A DNA stretch of 64,000 bases from contig CP102255.1 in NCBI GenBank assembly GCA_025146135.1, positions 868,001 through 932,000 of the forward strand, read 5' to 3'. A program made the position numbers and the translations under genes. The notes beneath the pieces were generated by a model that saw only the letters and a list, made by a program, of their open reading frames with translations, did not search any database and was not told where the DNA came from. Below are positions 1 to 8,554 of the stretch, piece after piece; position 1 is the first letter of the stretch, and the number at the start of each line of letters is the position of its first letter. The stretch is from Anaerotruncus colihominis (GTDB taxonomy: Bacteria > Bacillota > Clostridia > Oscillospirales > Ruminococcaceae).

Positions 1-754
1 CATTGAACAGGTAGATTTCTTTGGGAGTGCCCAGCAGGAGCGAATAGGTTTCATACACCTGTTCCTTGGGCTGGGTGATAATTGCTTTCATAAAGACTGG
101 AATCAGCCAACTGCCGCCATAGCGTTCATATAGTTCATCGGCCAGTGCTTGTAGTCGTGTATCCGGGTTTCGAATCAAGGAGGCGGTCAGAATCAAAGCC
201 GGAATCTTCTCCATTTCCTTTGGCTTTACTTTATAGAGCCCCAGTCCTTGGGAAATGTGCCATGTAGTGCATTTGTCACCATCATAAAAGGGGGTGTGCT
301 TGAGATGGCCGATCCGTTCCGCATTTTCCGCCAGAAAACGGTACACCTCCAACATCTTGGGGGAGGCTTTGCCCAGCATCAAATGAAAACAGAAATTCAT
401 CTGTTCCACCTGTCCCTCTTCCAGCGGTTTTGTATCCGCCTCATCCAACAGCAGGGAGAGGGTTTTCAGGATGACTGGGGCAATCTGCTCCGATACACAA
501 TCCGAGCAGGCATCCGACATAATATGGCTGCCCATCCATTTGCCCTTGACCAGCTTGGCCCACAGTGGGGCAGCAGGGGCATACTCCAGCTGCGCCAAAG
601 CCTTCTGAGCAGCCGTTTTGCACTTACCCTTTTCTGTATTCACAAGTTGGAACAGCAGTTCGCCGTTTGCTTCATCCTTGCCCAGCTCCAAAATGGCCTG
701 TTCTCTCTTTACGCCCTTGGGAGGCAGTTGTTCTAAAATCATCAGAGTATTCAT
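1..754 (-). CDS. Hypothetical alpha-helical protein, 3' end outside window
   Basis: The reading frame is open from an ATG at 754 to the window edge (251 residues visible), so the C-terminus is missing. I do not recognise a named family. The sequence is rich in Leu, Ala, Lys and Glu and reads as repeated helices, somewhat like HEAT repeats, with several Cys and Met residues. Its start overlaps the stop of the upstream 70-residue gene (ATGA), implying translational coupling. It is the last visible member of a minus-strand run of immunity-like genes, so a role there is inferred from position only. Confidence 0.6.
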   Translation of the reverse strand, partial: MNTLMILEQLPPKGVKREQAILELGKDEANGELLFQLVNTEKGKCKTAAQKALAQLEYAPAAPLWAKLVKGKWMGSHIMSDACSDCVSEQIAPVILKTLSLLLDEADTKPLEEGQVEQMNFCFHLMLGKASPKMLEVYRFLAENAERIGHLKHTPFYDGDKCTTWHISQGLGLYKVKPKEMEKIPALILTASLIRNPDTRLQALADELYERYGGSWLIPVFMKAIITQPKEQVYETYSLLLGTPKEIYLFN

Positions 755-963
755 AGTGTCTCGTCCTCCTTCATAAGTTGTCCCTGCACCTCTTTGGGCA
801 GGTCATTCCACAAAATATCGTATGTAAAATCCCGAATCTCCGGGTAACACTCCCGTGCGGTCTTTTCCGCAATATCTCTATTCAGGTAGTGCATCTCTTG
901 GTGGAAAAACCAGTTGAGTTTTTCCATCAGCCGATAGAGTCGGATCTGTTCTTCTTGAGTCAT
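751..963 (-). CDS. Small helical protein, 70 aa
   Basis: The ATG start is preceded by GGAGG at good spacing. The product is charged and predicted helical, with an aromatic-rich centre (LNWFFHQEMHYLNRD) and no membrane segment or Cys. It overlaps the following gene by ATGA and sits just downstream of the Imm17-like membrane protein, so it belongs to the same transcript. No family recognised; a small immunity or accessory protein is only a guess from context. Confidence 0.6.
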   Translation of the reverse strand: MTQEEQIRLYRLMEKLNWFFHQEMHYLNRDIAEKTARECYPEIRDFTYDILWNDLPKEVQGQLMKEDETL

Positions 964-976
964 GGCTTTGATCCTC

Positions 977-1210
977 CTACTTCAATTTCAGCACAAATCC
1001 CCAGATACTCACTACAATCAGAAGAACGCCCAGCAGGAAGAAAACCACACGCCGGTATCCTCTGCTGTGGCGGTGGGCATCCCGCGTACCAGTGGGGTCG
1101 CAGAGCCAGTTCCAGTTGCGGACCGCTCCAATCAAAATCACGGCCCCGATGACCACTGAGGCAATGTACCAATGCTCCTGTAAAAAAGCTGTGATCTGCT
1201 CGCTGTTCAT
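977..1210 (-). CDS. Imm17-like two-TM membrane protein
   Basis: This 77-residue protein has two hydrophobic segments at about residues 13-33 and 55-75, separated by a polar loop with the motif NWNWLCDPTG followed by Arg/His-rich residues. That layout matches the immunity protein 17 family, small membrane proteins predicted by genome context to protect against polymorphic toxins. GGAGGAAACC precedes the ATG. It starts one base before the end of the upstream TPR-SUFU-DUF2185 gene. The family assignment is from memory of the pattern; the immunity role is inferred for the family, not proven here. Confidence 0.65.
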   Translation of the reverse strand: MNSEQITAFLQEHWYIASVVIGAVILIGAVRNWNWLCDPTGTRDAHRHSRGYRRVVFFLLGVLLIVVSIWGFVLKLK

Positions 1211-3226
1211 TTAGGTTTCCTCCTCGCCTTCGTCGTCGCGTATCACCTCATACCACGCTCCGTCTTCTCCGCGCATCTGCATGGTACCATAGGGCAGGTT
1301 CAGGAGCGGGATAATGTCTGGATCGATGCGGCAGATGTCCCGGATATCATAGAAGCCGCAGTGCGACTCGTAGTATTCATCACCTTCGCCGTACACATCG
1401 CCCTCATCCCCGGAGTAGAAGGCCCAACCGCTCTCCCAGCCCATATCCTCGCGCTCGGGGAACAGCCGGTCCATAATCTGCACCTTGCACCCATCCTGGG
1501 CGACGCGGTCGGAAGCGTAGCAAAACAGAGGGCCGTCCCAGTCGGGAATGACAGCCGGTTTCCCTTCCGCTGCCCGCGCCACCCGCTTCTCGGGGTCATC
1601 TGCAAATTCCGCTTCCAGATACTGTTGATACCGCTCATCCAGCAACTGCTCCACACGCTGACGGCTTTTTTCAGTGTATGGTAGAAGCAGGTAGGCCGCA
1701 TCTTTTTCCGCAATACTGTTCCAGACACGGTCTTTGGACTCGGCCAAGACGATATTCCGGCAGTCCCGGCGGTAAATATAGGGATTGGAGCGGTTGTCCT
1801 GAGCGTACCACTGAGCAAAGCCAGAGCCTCTCCGGTCAAAGAACTGAGTGGACAATTTCCCATCCAGCTTGTTCAGGATGAACGCCCGCAGGTCCGGCCC
1901 CTTTCCGGCCCAAACCGCCTCCACCACCTCCCGATGCCGGGAGAGGAATGGGTTACTCATTTGGCCTCGTTTCATAGCCCAGCCCAGGAAGAAGGCCATC
2001 CGATTGTAGGCATCCAATTCATCTACTGGCAGGTGAAGCGCCCGGATTTTCTTGATCTGCTCTGCGGCGTTGTCCATCTCCGCCGGGTCGTAACTGATTT
2101 TCTCCCGGTCTGTGACCACATTGAGCCGGTGCGGATTGATGACCTCCAAGCTCTCGTCCGGGCAGAGGTCCAGCAGGGCGTCCGAGCCGTGCTCCAACTT
2201 GTATTGGATCTCCTCCCGATAGAGGGGAATCACCTGATAGAAGTTGACTTCGTCCCCGTCCGGCAGGCGGCAGAAAAAGGAGTCCGTCCCAAACACACCA
2301 GGACAGAGTAGGATCTCACCACGCAGCTCCGTGTTCTCCGCGAAGGGGATGCCATCCTCACCCTCATCCAGTGTAGTCCTGGATTCCAGCCCTACCTCCG
2401 GGTCCTCCATGGCGAAGTGGGCGGTGGCCAGCATCATCCGGATGGGCCAGCTCCACCGCTCCTCCCGACAGTCCGCCTTTGTCAGCTTCCAGTCTCGGGG
2501 CAGATTGATGAGCAGCTCCGCCCGTTCCAGTTTTTCCTCCCAACGCTCCTCCGGGAAACCCATCCTATGCCGGCTCAGGCCGACAGTGACCAGAGTGTAG
2601 TAGTCATGCTCCGGCCGGGGCGGGATGATGGCGATCTCCAGCGGGTGATCTGGGTCGCTGTCGTCCGTGAGGAGCTGGGTATAGACACCGAACTGCTGGT
2701 CGATATGTACTTTCACATGGCCGAGGATGTCATCATCGGCAGGGGGAATGGTCTCCTGCCGGATGATCTTCTCCCGCTCGTTCCAATCCAGTTCCAAGGA
2801 ATTTTCCTCCTCCAGATACTCCTCGCAGTCTCGCACCAGCTTTTGGGCGTCTATGTCATCCGGGGCCAAGGACAGCCAGCGTTTTGCGTATTCATAAGCG
2901 GTGGCTGTGGAGCCGTATGCCATCAGGCAGGAGTAGCCCATCCGAGCATTCCAGTAGGGATCGTTCTCACCCTGGGTGCGGACGGACTCCAGCAGATCAA
3001 TGGCGTGCCGGAGAAGATCTCCATCCACTTCAGCGTTCTCGCCAAGAGCACCGCGGTCACTCAGCACCGCCAGATTGCTGTAGGCTCGGCCCAATTTTAG
3101 CGTCAGCAGATAATCCCGCTCCCGTTCTGGGATGGCTTCGATAGCCTCAATGCATCGGGCAAACTCGTCCGCATCATTCCACTTCTCAATCTGCTCCAGC
3201 AGCTCTGCTCTTTCTGCCTGATTCAT
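1211..3226 (-). CDS. TPR / SUFU-like / DUF2185 multidomain immunity protein
   Basis: A 671-residue protein with at least three parts. Residues 1-140 are helical TPR-like repeats. Residues about 170-380 resemble the suppressor-of-fused (SUFU) domain, with a YYTLVTVGLS-type strand and a following ELLINLP strand. The last 100 residues match DUF2185 (Imm33-like), with the core WESGWAFYSGDEGDVY and an Asp-rich IDPDIIPLLNLPYGT ending. SUFU and DUF2185 are both known from immunity loci of polymorphic toxin systems, and fusions in one polypeptide are typical of polyimmunity proteins. A further conserved helical block lies near residues 400-540 (FFLGWAMKRGQMS). Cytoplasmic; no signal peptide. Confidence 0.75.
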   Translation of the reverse strand: MNQAERAELLEQIEKWNDADEFARCIEAIEAIPERERDYLLTLKLGRAYSNLAVLSDRGALGENAEVDGDLLRHAIDLLESVRTQGENDPYWNARMGYSCLMAYGSTATAYEYAKRWLSLAPDDIDAQKLVRDCEEYLEEENSLELDWNEREKIIRQETIPPADDDILGHVKVHIDQQFGVYTQLLTDDSDPDHPLEIAIIPPRPEHDYYTLVTVGLSRHRMGFPEERWEEKLERAELLINLPRDWKLTKADCREERWSWPIRMMLATAHFAMEDPEVGLESRTTLDEGEDGIPFAENTELRGEILLCPGVFGTDSFFCRLPDGDEVNFYQVIPLYREEIQYKLEHGSDALLDLCPDESLEVINPHRLNVVTDREKISYDPAEMDNAAEQIKKIRALHLPVDELDAYNRMAFFLGWAMKRGQMSNPFLSRHREVVEAVWAGKGPDLRAFILNKLDGKLSTQFFDRRGSGFAQWYAQDNRSNPYIYRRDCRNIVLAESKDRVWNSIAEKDAAYLLLPYTEKSRQRVEQLLDERYQQYLEAEFADDPEKRVARAAEGKPAVIPDWDGPLFCYASDRVAQDGCKVQIMDRLFPEREDMGWESGWAFYSGDEGDVYGEGDEYYESHCGFYDIRDICRIDPDIIPLLNLPYGTMQMRGEDGAWYEVIRDDEGEEET

Positions 3227-3247
3227 CGTTTCACCGCCTTTTCTGTT

Positions 3248-3526
3248 TCATCCTTTGCCTTTTTTGAAGTGTCCGCTGCCTCGCCAGGTGTTGACTACGC
3301 AGGTGAATATCTGACCGCAGTGCTTGCACCTAATCATGTGAGCCATAATTTCGTCTGCCCATCCATCCTCAGTCTTTACCTTCTCCAGCGGACAGGTGGA
3401 TTCCTCTGCAATCAGTTCAAATTCGCCTTGTCCTACCAACTGCTGGATATAGGCAATACAGGCCAGGTAGTCCTTTGGGGCATCAAATTTTCTCCATATT
3501 TGAATGTTTCGGCAGTGCTCGCACAT
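3248..3526 (-). CDS. Small zinc-ribbon-like protein
   Basis: I choose the ATG at 3526 (92 aa) rather than a longer frame because AGGAGG lies 8 bases upstream of it. The product starts MCEHC and carries a second CKHC motif near residue 70, giving two CxxC knuckles about 65 residues apart, which could bind one zinc ion. A further lone Cys lies between. No named family recognised. It lies inside the immunity-like operon, between the DUF2262 gene and the TPR-SUFU-DUF2185 gene. Confidence 0.65.
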   Translation of the reverse strand: MCEHCRNIQIWRKFDAPKDYLACIAYIQQLVGQGEFELIAEESTCPLEKVKTEDGWADEIMAHMIRCKHCGQIFTCVVNTWRGSGHFKKGKG

Positions 3527-3557
3527 AATGGATGCCTCCTCCTGTAAACGGTTGTTG

Positions 3558-4400
3558 TCAGCCCTGTATATCAGCGTCAACGGGGCCTTTTTTCAGCGTT
3601 CCATCCACAGTGATCACATGGCCCCAGAACATATCGTCGTCCTCGTACCAGGCGGTAAAACGGCCGCCGGGAGATACTGTAAACTCGGTGAGCAGGATGC
3701 GCCGGGCGAACTCATCTTCGGTGATGGGGTCTTTCTCCGCTTCCCGGTCGGTCTGGTCATTGTCCGCCAGCCACTCGTTGGCCTGAGCGGTGAGCTTCTG
3801 GGCAGCCATCGCCCGCAGGGACTTGTCCCACACCTCCTGATCTGCCACCAGTTTCTTCATCACATTGGTGACACGGGTCCAGGACGCTTTCTTTTCAATC
3901 TCCACATCCAACGAGATCCGGACTTCTTTTCCCATCCACTTACAGGTCCCCTCGAATATGCTCATCTCACGATCCAGCGTGAGGGTTCCCAGCACTTCGT
4001 CCTCCAGAAGAATGGGCTTTGTGTATTCCGCCCAAATCTCCTCCAGTGCCGGACAGGGTACGCCTTCCTCCAGTACCTCAGTGACATACCACTGAGGTTC
4101 GTAGAGGGCATCACCTTTCCAGCCGCGGGCTTTGATCCGGTAGATCTGGCCCTTGGTAAACCGCTTGGAATAGTCGCCGGCATCCCGTTCCTTGTCCGTC
4201 AGCGGCCAGCTCAGGTAGCATCGACCGGAGATCACCTGTCCGGTCTGGGCATCCGCCATGGCGAGGGCATGGGTATGCGCCGCCCAGTAGGTATCCAGAA
4301 AGGTTTTGTCTGCGCTGACACCGTCCTGGATCAGTACCAGTTTTTCCTCATCTTCCGGGGCGTACAGGGCAATAAAGTCCTTGACCGTTCTCTTTTTCAT
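3558..4400 (-). CDS. DUF2262 domain protein
   Basis: The start at 4400 is preceded by AAGGAGAACGCC and gives 280 aa. The C-terminal half (about residues 130-280) matches DUF2262: it opens with a strand LGTLTLDREMSIFEGTCKWMG, passes through the helix ending ANEWLAD, and closes with the conserved YEDDDMFWGHVITVDG segment and a final Asp-Ile-Gly. The N-terminal half is a separate unnamed domain with YLSWPLTD and YEPQWYVTEV. DUF2262 proteins recur in toxin-immunity neighbourhoods, which fits the neighbours. Soluble, no signal peptide. Confidence 0.75.
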   Translation of the reverse strand: MKKRTVKDFIALYAPEDEEKLVLIQDGVSADKTFLDTYWAAHTHALAMADAQTGQVISGRCYLSWPLTDKERDAGDYSKRFTKGQIYRIKARGWKGDALYEPQWYVTEVLEEGVPCPALEEIWAEYTKPILLEDEVLGTLTLDREMSIFEGTCKWMGKEVRISLDVEIEKKASWTRVTNVMKKLVADQEVWDKSLRAMAAQKLTAQANEWLADNDQTDREAEKDPITEDEFARRILLTEFTVSPGGRFTAWYEDDDMFWGHVITVDGTLKKGPVDADIQG

Positions 4401-4410
4401 GGCGTTCTCC

Positions 4411-5793
4411 TTACGCAAATACCTGCTGGTATTTCTCTTTCAGTTCCTTGGGCGCCGTCTTGATGACCTTGCTGCCGCCGTTTTCAGAGGCTGTGCCCCA
4501 GATGGCCCAGAGCACATCACGCCACAGGTAGGCCAGCGCCCTTTTGTCATTGCCGGATTCTTCCGGCAGGTAATATTCCAGATGCCCTTTGATCTCCATC
4601 AGAGCATCCAGGCTCTCCTCATTGGCGATCAGGGTGCGGAACTCCTTTGCGGGCTTCAGATTCTGCATGGACTGGACACCGTGGACCAACACCGGCAGGG
4701 ACTGAGCAGTAAACCCGTACTTCTTAAAAAAGGTGTGAATAAACTTTTCTTGCAAAGAGGAGTGCTCGTCATCACAGCGATCCAGGTAATCGCACACCAG
4801 CCGCCACCACTTCGGCCCTTCCAGTCCCAGGGCAAACACGGCAAAGGTGCCAGGCATGGCGCAGGACTCATCAGAGAGGTTGTTGTACCACTCGTCCTCC
4901 TGCATGGCCAGCCGAGCATAATTCTCCATCCGGACATGGAGACGGGGATACCGCACCGCACAGGCAAAAAGCTGATGGACACCCTTCTTGGGCAGGCCGG
5001 GGATGGGCAGGTAGATCTTCTCCGGTCCGCGAAACTCGATGGAGTAGCTGCGGGGGAACTCCGGCTGCTCCAAAATCTCAATCAGATAGCTGAGAGCCTC
5101 CTCACAGGCCCCCTCGCCGCAGTCCCTGGCGGTAATGCGGATGGTGGCGAAAGCGTCGTTGGCCGAGGCGGTGAAATGCTCCGTCTTACGCCGCTGGATG
5201 TCCTTTGGCAATTTGCCGCTGCCAGCTGTTTTCAGCTGCTTCACCATGTCGGGACGGAGCTGGGAAACCAGGCCGAGGATGTGTTCGGTTTTAAGATACT
5301 CAAAGCTCTGTCCATACACCGTGCAGCAGACCGCCACATAGCAGGCAAAGCGCAGCAGCTCTTCATCCGCATCCTCGGGGCGCAATTCCGGCAGTACCGT
5401 GCAGGGCGGAAAGACGGTAAAGCCATCATCCCGCTCTCCCACAAGGAAGTAGCGTTCCTGTACCTGCTTTTCTATGTACTTCTCCAATGTATAGTGGATC
5501 TCCTGCCAGCCCACCAGCCGCCGCATGGCGTCGCAGAGAGAGACAGCATCCTCACAGGGAAATCCTTTCAACGGCAGCTCGGTCAGATACCGCTCCAGCA
5601 GCTGATCAGGGAGAAATGGCGTCCCGTTGTGGTTTCGCACCACGGTCGGGTAGGCGGAGTGATTTTCACGGGCGGTGCCGTTCAGCACATCCTGAATGCA
5701 GAGATCCGCCTCCGCCAGTACTTCTGGTGAAGTGTCCGGTTTATGTATCAGATAATAACGGTCATTTACACCATCGCGCTTTGGTAAGCTCAT
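4411..5793 (-). CDS. Hypothetical helical protein, first large gene of the immunity array
   Basis: A 460-residue soluble protein with AGAGGTG upstream of its ATG. I do not recognise it with certainty; it has an EIHYTLEKYIEKQV helix and a central FACYVAVCCTVYG segment that recall the DUF6138 family, but this is weak. There are several Cys residues, no repeats and no transmembrane helix. It is the first large gene of the minus-strand operon that continues through DUF2262, the zinc-ribbon protein and the SUFU-DUF2185 protein. Confidence 0.6.
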   Translation of the reverse strand: MSLPKRDGVNDRYYLIHKPDTSPEVLAEADLCIQDVLNGTARENHSAYPTVVRNHNGTPFLPDQLLERYLTELPLKGFPCEDAVSLCDAMRRLVGWQEIHYTLEKYIEKQVQERYFLVGERDDGFTVFPPCTVLPELRPEDADEELLRFACYVAVCCTVYGQSFEYLKTEHILGLVSQLRPDMVKQLKTAGSGKLPKDIQRRKTEHFTASANDAFATIRITARDCGEGACEEALSYLIEILEQPEFPRSYSIEFRGPEKIYLPIPGLPKKGVHQLFACAVRYPRLHVRMENYARLAMQEDEWYNNLSDESCAMPGTFAVFALGLEGPKWWRLVCDYLDRCDDEHSSLQEKFIHTFFKKYGFTAQSLPVLVHGVQSMQNLKPAKEFRTLIANEESLDALMEIKGHLEYYLPEESGNDKRALAYLWRDVLWAIWGTASENGGSKVIKTAPKELKEKYQQVFA

Positions 5794-5809
5794 GCTTGAT
5801 CACCTCTGT

Positions 5810-5983
5810 TTAGACAATAAAAAATCCCCGCGACACCCTGTCACTTGGACAGGCTGACGCAGGGCATGAAAAGGCCGCAAGGGAGACGCCACATCCACCA
5901 GCGGATGTGGTTTCTTCTTCAGCCAAAATCAATTTTTCATATTTGAACAGAACAGCCGTGGACTGTCCCAGTTTTTCTTCCAT
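5810..5983 (-). CDS. Short Cys-containing ORF upstream of the immunity array, 57 aa
   Basis: An ATG at 5983 with CGAGG 8-9 bases upstream opens a 57-codon frame that stops at 5810, 17 bases before the next gene. The N-terminal part is charged (MEEKLGQSTAVLFKYEKL). The rest holds a Gly-Gly pair and three Cys residues in a small-residue stretch (GGCGVSLAAFSCPASACP). The DNA also contains an 8-bp perfect hairpin near 5890-5911. It could be a leader peptide, a Cys-rich small peptide or a chance ORF over a structured leader RNA. Confidence 0.3.
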   Translation of the reverse strand: MEEKLGQSTAVLFKYEKLILAEEETTSAGGCGVSLAAFSCPASACPSDRVSRGFFIV

Positions 5984-6033
5984 AGCAAGACCTCGGGTTA
6001 CAAATTTCTAAATGGGTATACTTTACTATTTTA

Positions 6034-6522
6034 TTATATCACATCATCTGTTTTCTTTGGAAGAGAGATTTGCTCCTCAGCCAAATTTGTGATGTGGATT
6101 TTTCCCTTTCTCTTTCCTGTCCCGGCATACTCCAGCAGTTCTCTGGCATTGCTGGCCGGATGCCGCACATAGGCGATGAGAAAATCGCTGCGCTCCACCA
6201 TATATCGGTTTGCGCGGACGATGGCAAGCCGTTTGGGGACCGTTTCCAGATCCGGCGGATAGAACAGAGCGTCGAACGCCTCTGGCAGATCCACCTTTCT
6301 GTTGACTGGGTAATATGGGGTCATCAGCATCAGCGTAATATCCGGGTGCGCTCGCTTGGCCTGCGACAGTGCCCAGATCACCAGACGGTCGAAGTTGCCA
6401 TACCGCCCCACCACAAATTCAGATACGCCATATTCCGTGATATGGCGCTCTATGGTTTCAAGCAGGGTTGGGTACACCCGATCTGGTGTCTCCCTATGCC
6501 CTATAAAGAAGCAGCTTCCCAT
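6034..6522 (-). CDS. SLOG-family (YpsA/DUF1273-like) protein
   Basis: The ATG at 6522 is preceded by GAGGGCTGTCAG, so I use it in place of an in-frame ATG 30 bases upstream that lacks a ribosome binding site; 162 aa. The N-terminus MGSCFFIGHRETP is the glycine-containing first strand and loop of SLOG domains (compare CxxTGHR in YpsA). Further Rossmann-like strands follow (EFVVGRYGNFD, LMLMTPYYPV, DFLIAYVRHPASN). SLOG proteins bind nucleotide-like ligands and some act as sensors in defence systems; the ligand here is unknown. Divergent from the XRE gene to its right. Confidence 0.75.
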   Translation of the reverse strand: MGSCFFIGHRETPDRVYPTLLETIERHITEYGVSEFVVGRYGNFDRLVIWALSQAKRAHPDITLMLMTPYYPVNRKVDLPEAFDALFYPPDLETVPKRLAIVRANRYMVERSDFLIAYVRHPASNARELLEYAGTGKRKGKIHITNLAEEQISLPKKTDDVI

Positions 6523-6715
6523 CTGACAGCCCTCATACACAGTCGCAGTCATATTTTATTGATTGTGATTCATAATAGAACTATAAAGCCAACGCCCATT
6601 TTAATAATTATATCACTAATTATTCGTTGTGTGAAGCGAAAGTTGATGATTTAAGTGCGAACCCGCGACGCTCCCTTATATTAAAATAATAAGTAGAGAT
6701 TGGAGGGAGAGGATC

Positions 6716-7039
6716 ATGGACGATAACCGCCGCTATGAAGCGTTTGTGCGGAACCGCATCACAGAGCTGCGGGAACAGAAGGGCGTTTCTGAGCATCGGA
6801 TGAGCCTGGAGCTTGGAAAGAGCGGCTCCTACATCAGAAGCATCACCAATGGAATTTCTATGCCCTCTCTCCGGGAGCTGTTCAACATCATGGAATACTT
6901 TGATTTGACGCCAACTCTTTTCTTTGCTCCTATGGACGATCCGGATTCCCTGCGTGGGATCATAGGCAAGAAGCTGCTTGCCCTGCCGGATGAAGACTTG
7001 GAGAAAGTAGCTGTTTTTCTGGACTGGATCAGAAAATAA
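6716..7039 (+). CDS. XRE-family helix-turn-helix regulator
   Basis: A 107-residue protein starting 3 bases after GGAGGGAGAGGATC. Residues 10-65 form a Cro/C1-type HTH (FVRNRITELREQKGVSEHR, then a second helix and SGSYIRSITNG as the recognition region). The C-terminal third is a short helical tail. Such regulators sit at the control end of ICEs and phages. It is transcribed away from the SLOG gene and is followed by a terminator-like hairpin, so it forms a single-gene unit. Target operators were not identified. Confidence 0.85.
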   Translation: MDDNRRYEAFVRNRITELREQKGVSEHRMSLELGKSGSYIRSITNGISMPSLRELFNIMEYFDLTPTLFFAPMDDPDSLRGIIGKKLLALPDEDLEKVAVFLDWIRK

Positions 7040-7071
7040 CCGCTCCTACTGGCGTTTGACATGAAAAATAT

Positions 7072-7120
7072 GCCGCTCAGTCAGTTCCTGATAGTTTCTG
7101 ACATGGGCGGTTTCTTTTTT
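7072..7120 (+). terminator. Intrinsic terminator after the XRE gene
   Basis: GCCGC and GTCAG on the left arm pair with CTGAC and GCGGT on the right, with an internal loop, followed by TTTCTTTTTT. It lies 33 bases after the XRE stop codon. Confidence 0.6.
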
Positions 7121-7231
7121 GCGCTCTTGGGGGAAAGAACTTCCGGCTATTGAAATTTCAAGCTCTTTCCACTAAAATGGATTTCATCGTCTGTTATCAA
7201 CCGTTCCGATTACAAAGCGAGGTAGGAAAAA

Positions 7232-8374
7232 ATGAACCAAAAAGAAATCAATGAGCTGCGGCGCCGTTTTCGCCCGGAAAAAAGCGCCATCAGCCGTGTT
7301 TATGGATGCTATGTCAACAGCAGTAAAGAGATCGTTTCCGATCTGGACGAATCCCTGGGCATGATGCCGCAGGAGGAGTCCGAGAAGTATTTGAGCCTTT
7401 TGAAGAAGGGACTGTCCGGTTCCCTGGGGAAAAACCTCATTGATATCGTATTCTCCACTCAGCAGGTAGTGGACAGTGAGGAACACCGCCTGCTCACCAC
7501 ACTGCGGGATTCCCAGCTTAAGGACAACGAGGCCCGCCAGACCTTTTACCACAAGGTAATTGACAGTCTGGACATGGGGGACAGCAGTTACCTGTTGCTC
7601 CTGACCTGTGACAGCTACGATGTTCCCCATCGGGGCAAGGATGATTCCCTGCAAGCGGATGCCTCGGATGAGGTGTTCACCTACATCGTCTGTGTTGTGT
7701 GCCCCATCAAGGAGGGCAAGGTAGAGTTGGGATATTTTCCCGGTGACAATGAATTCCACTGTGCTGCCGGGCAAACCGTCGCTCCTCCTGAGCTGGGTTT
7801 TCTCTTCCCGGCATTCGATGACCGGGCAGCAAATATCTATAACGCTCTCTTTTACAGCAGGAAGGCCAATGAAATTCACCAGGAGTTCATTGACGCGATC
7901 TTCCATGTGGAAGCGCCGATGTCTGCCGTTGAGCAGAAGGAAGCATTCCAGTCAGCTCTGAGCGATGCGTTTGACTGCAGTCTGGAAGTGATGCAGACTG
8001 TTCATGAACAGCTGCGTGAGAAAATCAAGGAGCACAGGGAGAGCAGGAGTTCGGAACCTCTGGAGATGAGTGCCTCAGAAATAGGGCAAATCCTTCAAAG
8101 CTGCGGGATTGCGGATGAACAGGTGGCAGCATTCCAGGAAAACTGCGGCGAGCAGTTTGGTTCGGGGGTTGTCCTGAATCCGGCAAACCTGATCGACAGC
8201 AGCCGCTTTGAGATCAAGACACCTGAGATCACCATTTCTGCTGATCCAGAGTATAGTTACCTGGTGGAAACTCAAATTATCAACGGGCGCAAGTACCTCC
8301 TAATCCCTACTGAAGATGGCGTGGAGGTCAACGGTTTTGCTGTCAGCATTACAGCTGCACAGAAAGACGATTAA
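7232..8374 (+). CDS. DUF4317 family protein
   Basis: A 380-residue protein that matches DUF4317 from its opening MNQKEINELRRRF and ISRVYGCYVNS through ICVVCPIKEGKVELGYF, a CAAG loop and an FLFPAFDDRAANIY segment. The family is common in Clostridia and in their mobile elements; its function is unknown. GAGGTAGG precedes the ATG. No membrane segment. The C-terminus lacks the Met/Leu tail seen in many element proteins further right. It is followed by a strong terminator. Confidence 0.85.
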   Translation: MNQKEINELRRRFRPEKSAISRVYGCYVNSSKEIVSDLDESLGMMPQEESEKYLSLLKKGLSGSLGKNLIDIVFSTQQVVDSEEHRLLTTLRDSQLKDNEARQTFYHKVIDSLDMGDSSYLLLLTCDSYDVPHRGKDDSLQADASDEVFTYIVCVVCPIKEGKVELGYFPGDNEFHCAAGQTVAPPELGFLFPAFDDRAANIYNALFYSRKANEIHQEFIDAIFHVEAPMSAVEQKEAFQSALSDAFDCSLEVMQTVHEQLREKIKEHRESRSSEPLEMSASEIGQILQSCGIADEQVAAFQENCGEQFGSGVVLNPANLIDSSRFEIKTPEITISADPEYSYLVETQIINGRKYLLIPTEDGVEVNGFAVSITAAQKDD

Positions 8375-8516
8375 ATTTCAAAAGCCGGACACAACGCAAG
8401 GCGGTATAACCTTTAAGGCCAGATATTGTTTGTTATTTTCTGTCTTAAATAAAATCCTTAGAGTGGGCGCTTCTGGTTGGTTCATTATGAACCGGGACTC
8501 GGTTCACATGATATGT

Positions 8517-8549
8517 AGACCCTCCCCTTGGCGGGAGGGTCTGCTTTTT
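8517..8549 (+). terminator. Intrinsic terminator after DUF4317 gene
   Basis: A perfect 10-bp stem (AGACCCTCCC with GGGAGGGTCT) around a 6-base loop, followed by GCTTTTTA. It also separates this gene from the convergent conjugation operon. Just upstream, near 8480-8494, lies a palindrome GGTTCATTATGAACC that might be a protein-binding site. Confidence 0.75.
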
Positions 8550-8554
8550 ACAGG

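Noticed and set aside
4306..5730. 474-residue plus-strand ORF
   Set aside because: Antisense to a minus-strand gene with a good RBS and operon context; composition is that of a shadow frame.
7184..7906. 240-residue minus-strand ORF
   Set aside because: It is a shadow of the DUF4317 gene, which has a clear RBS and family match.
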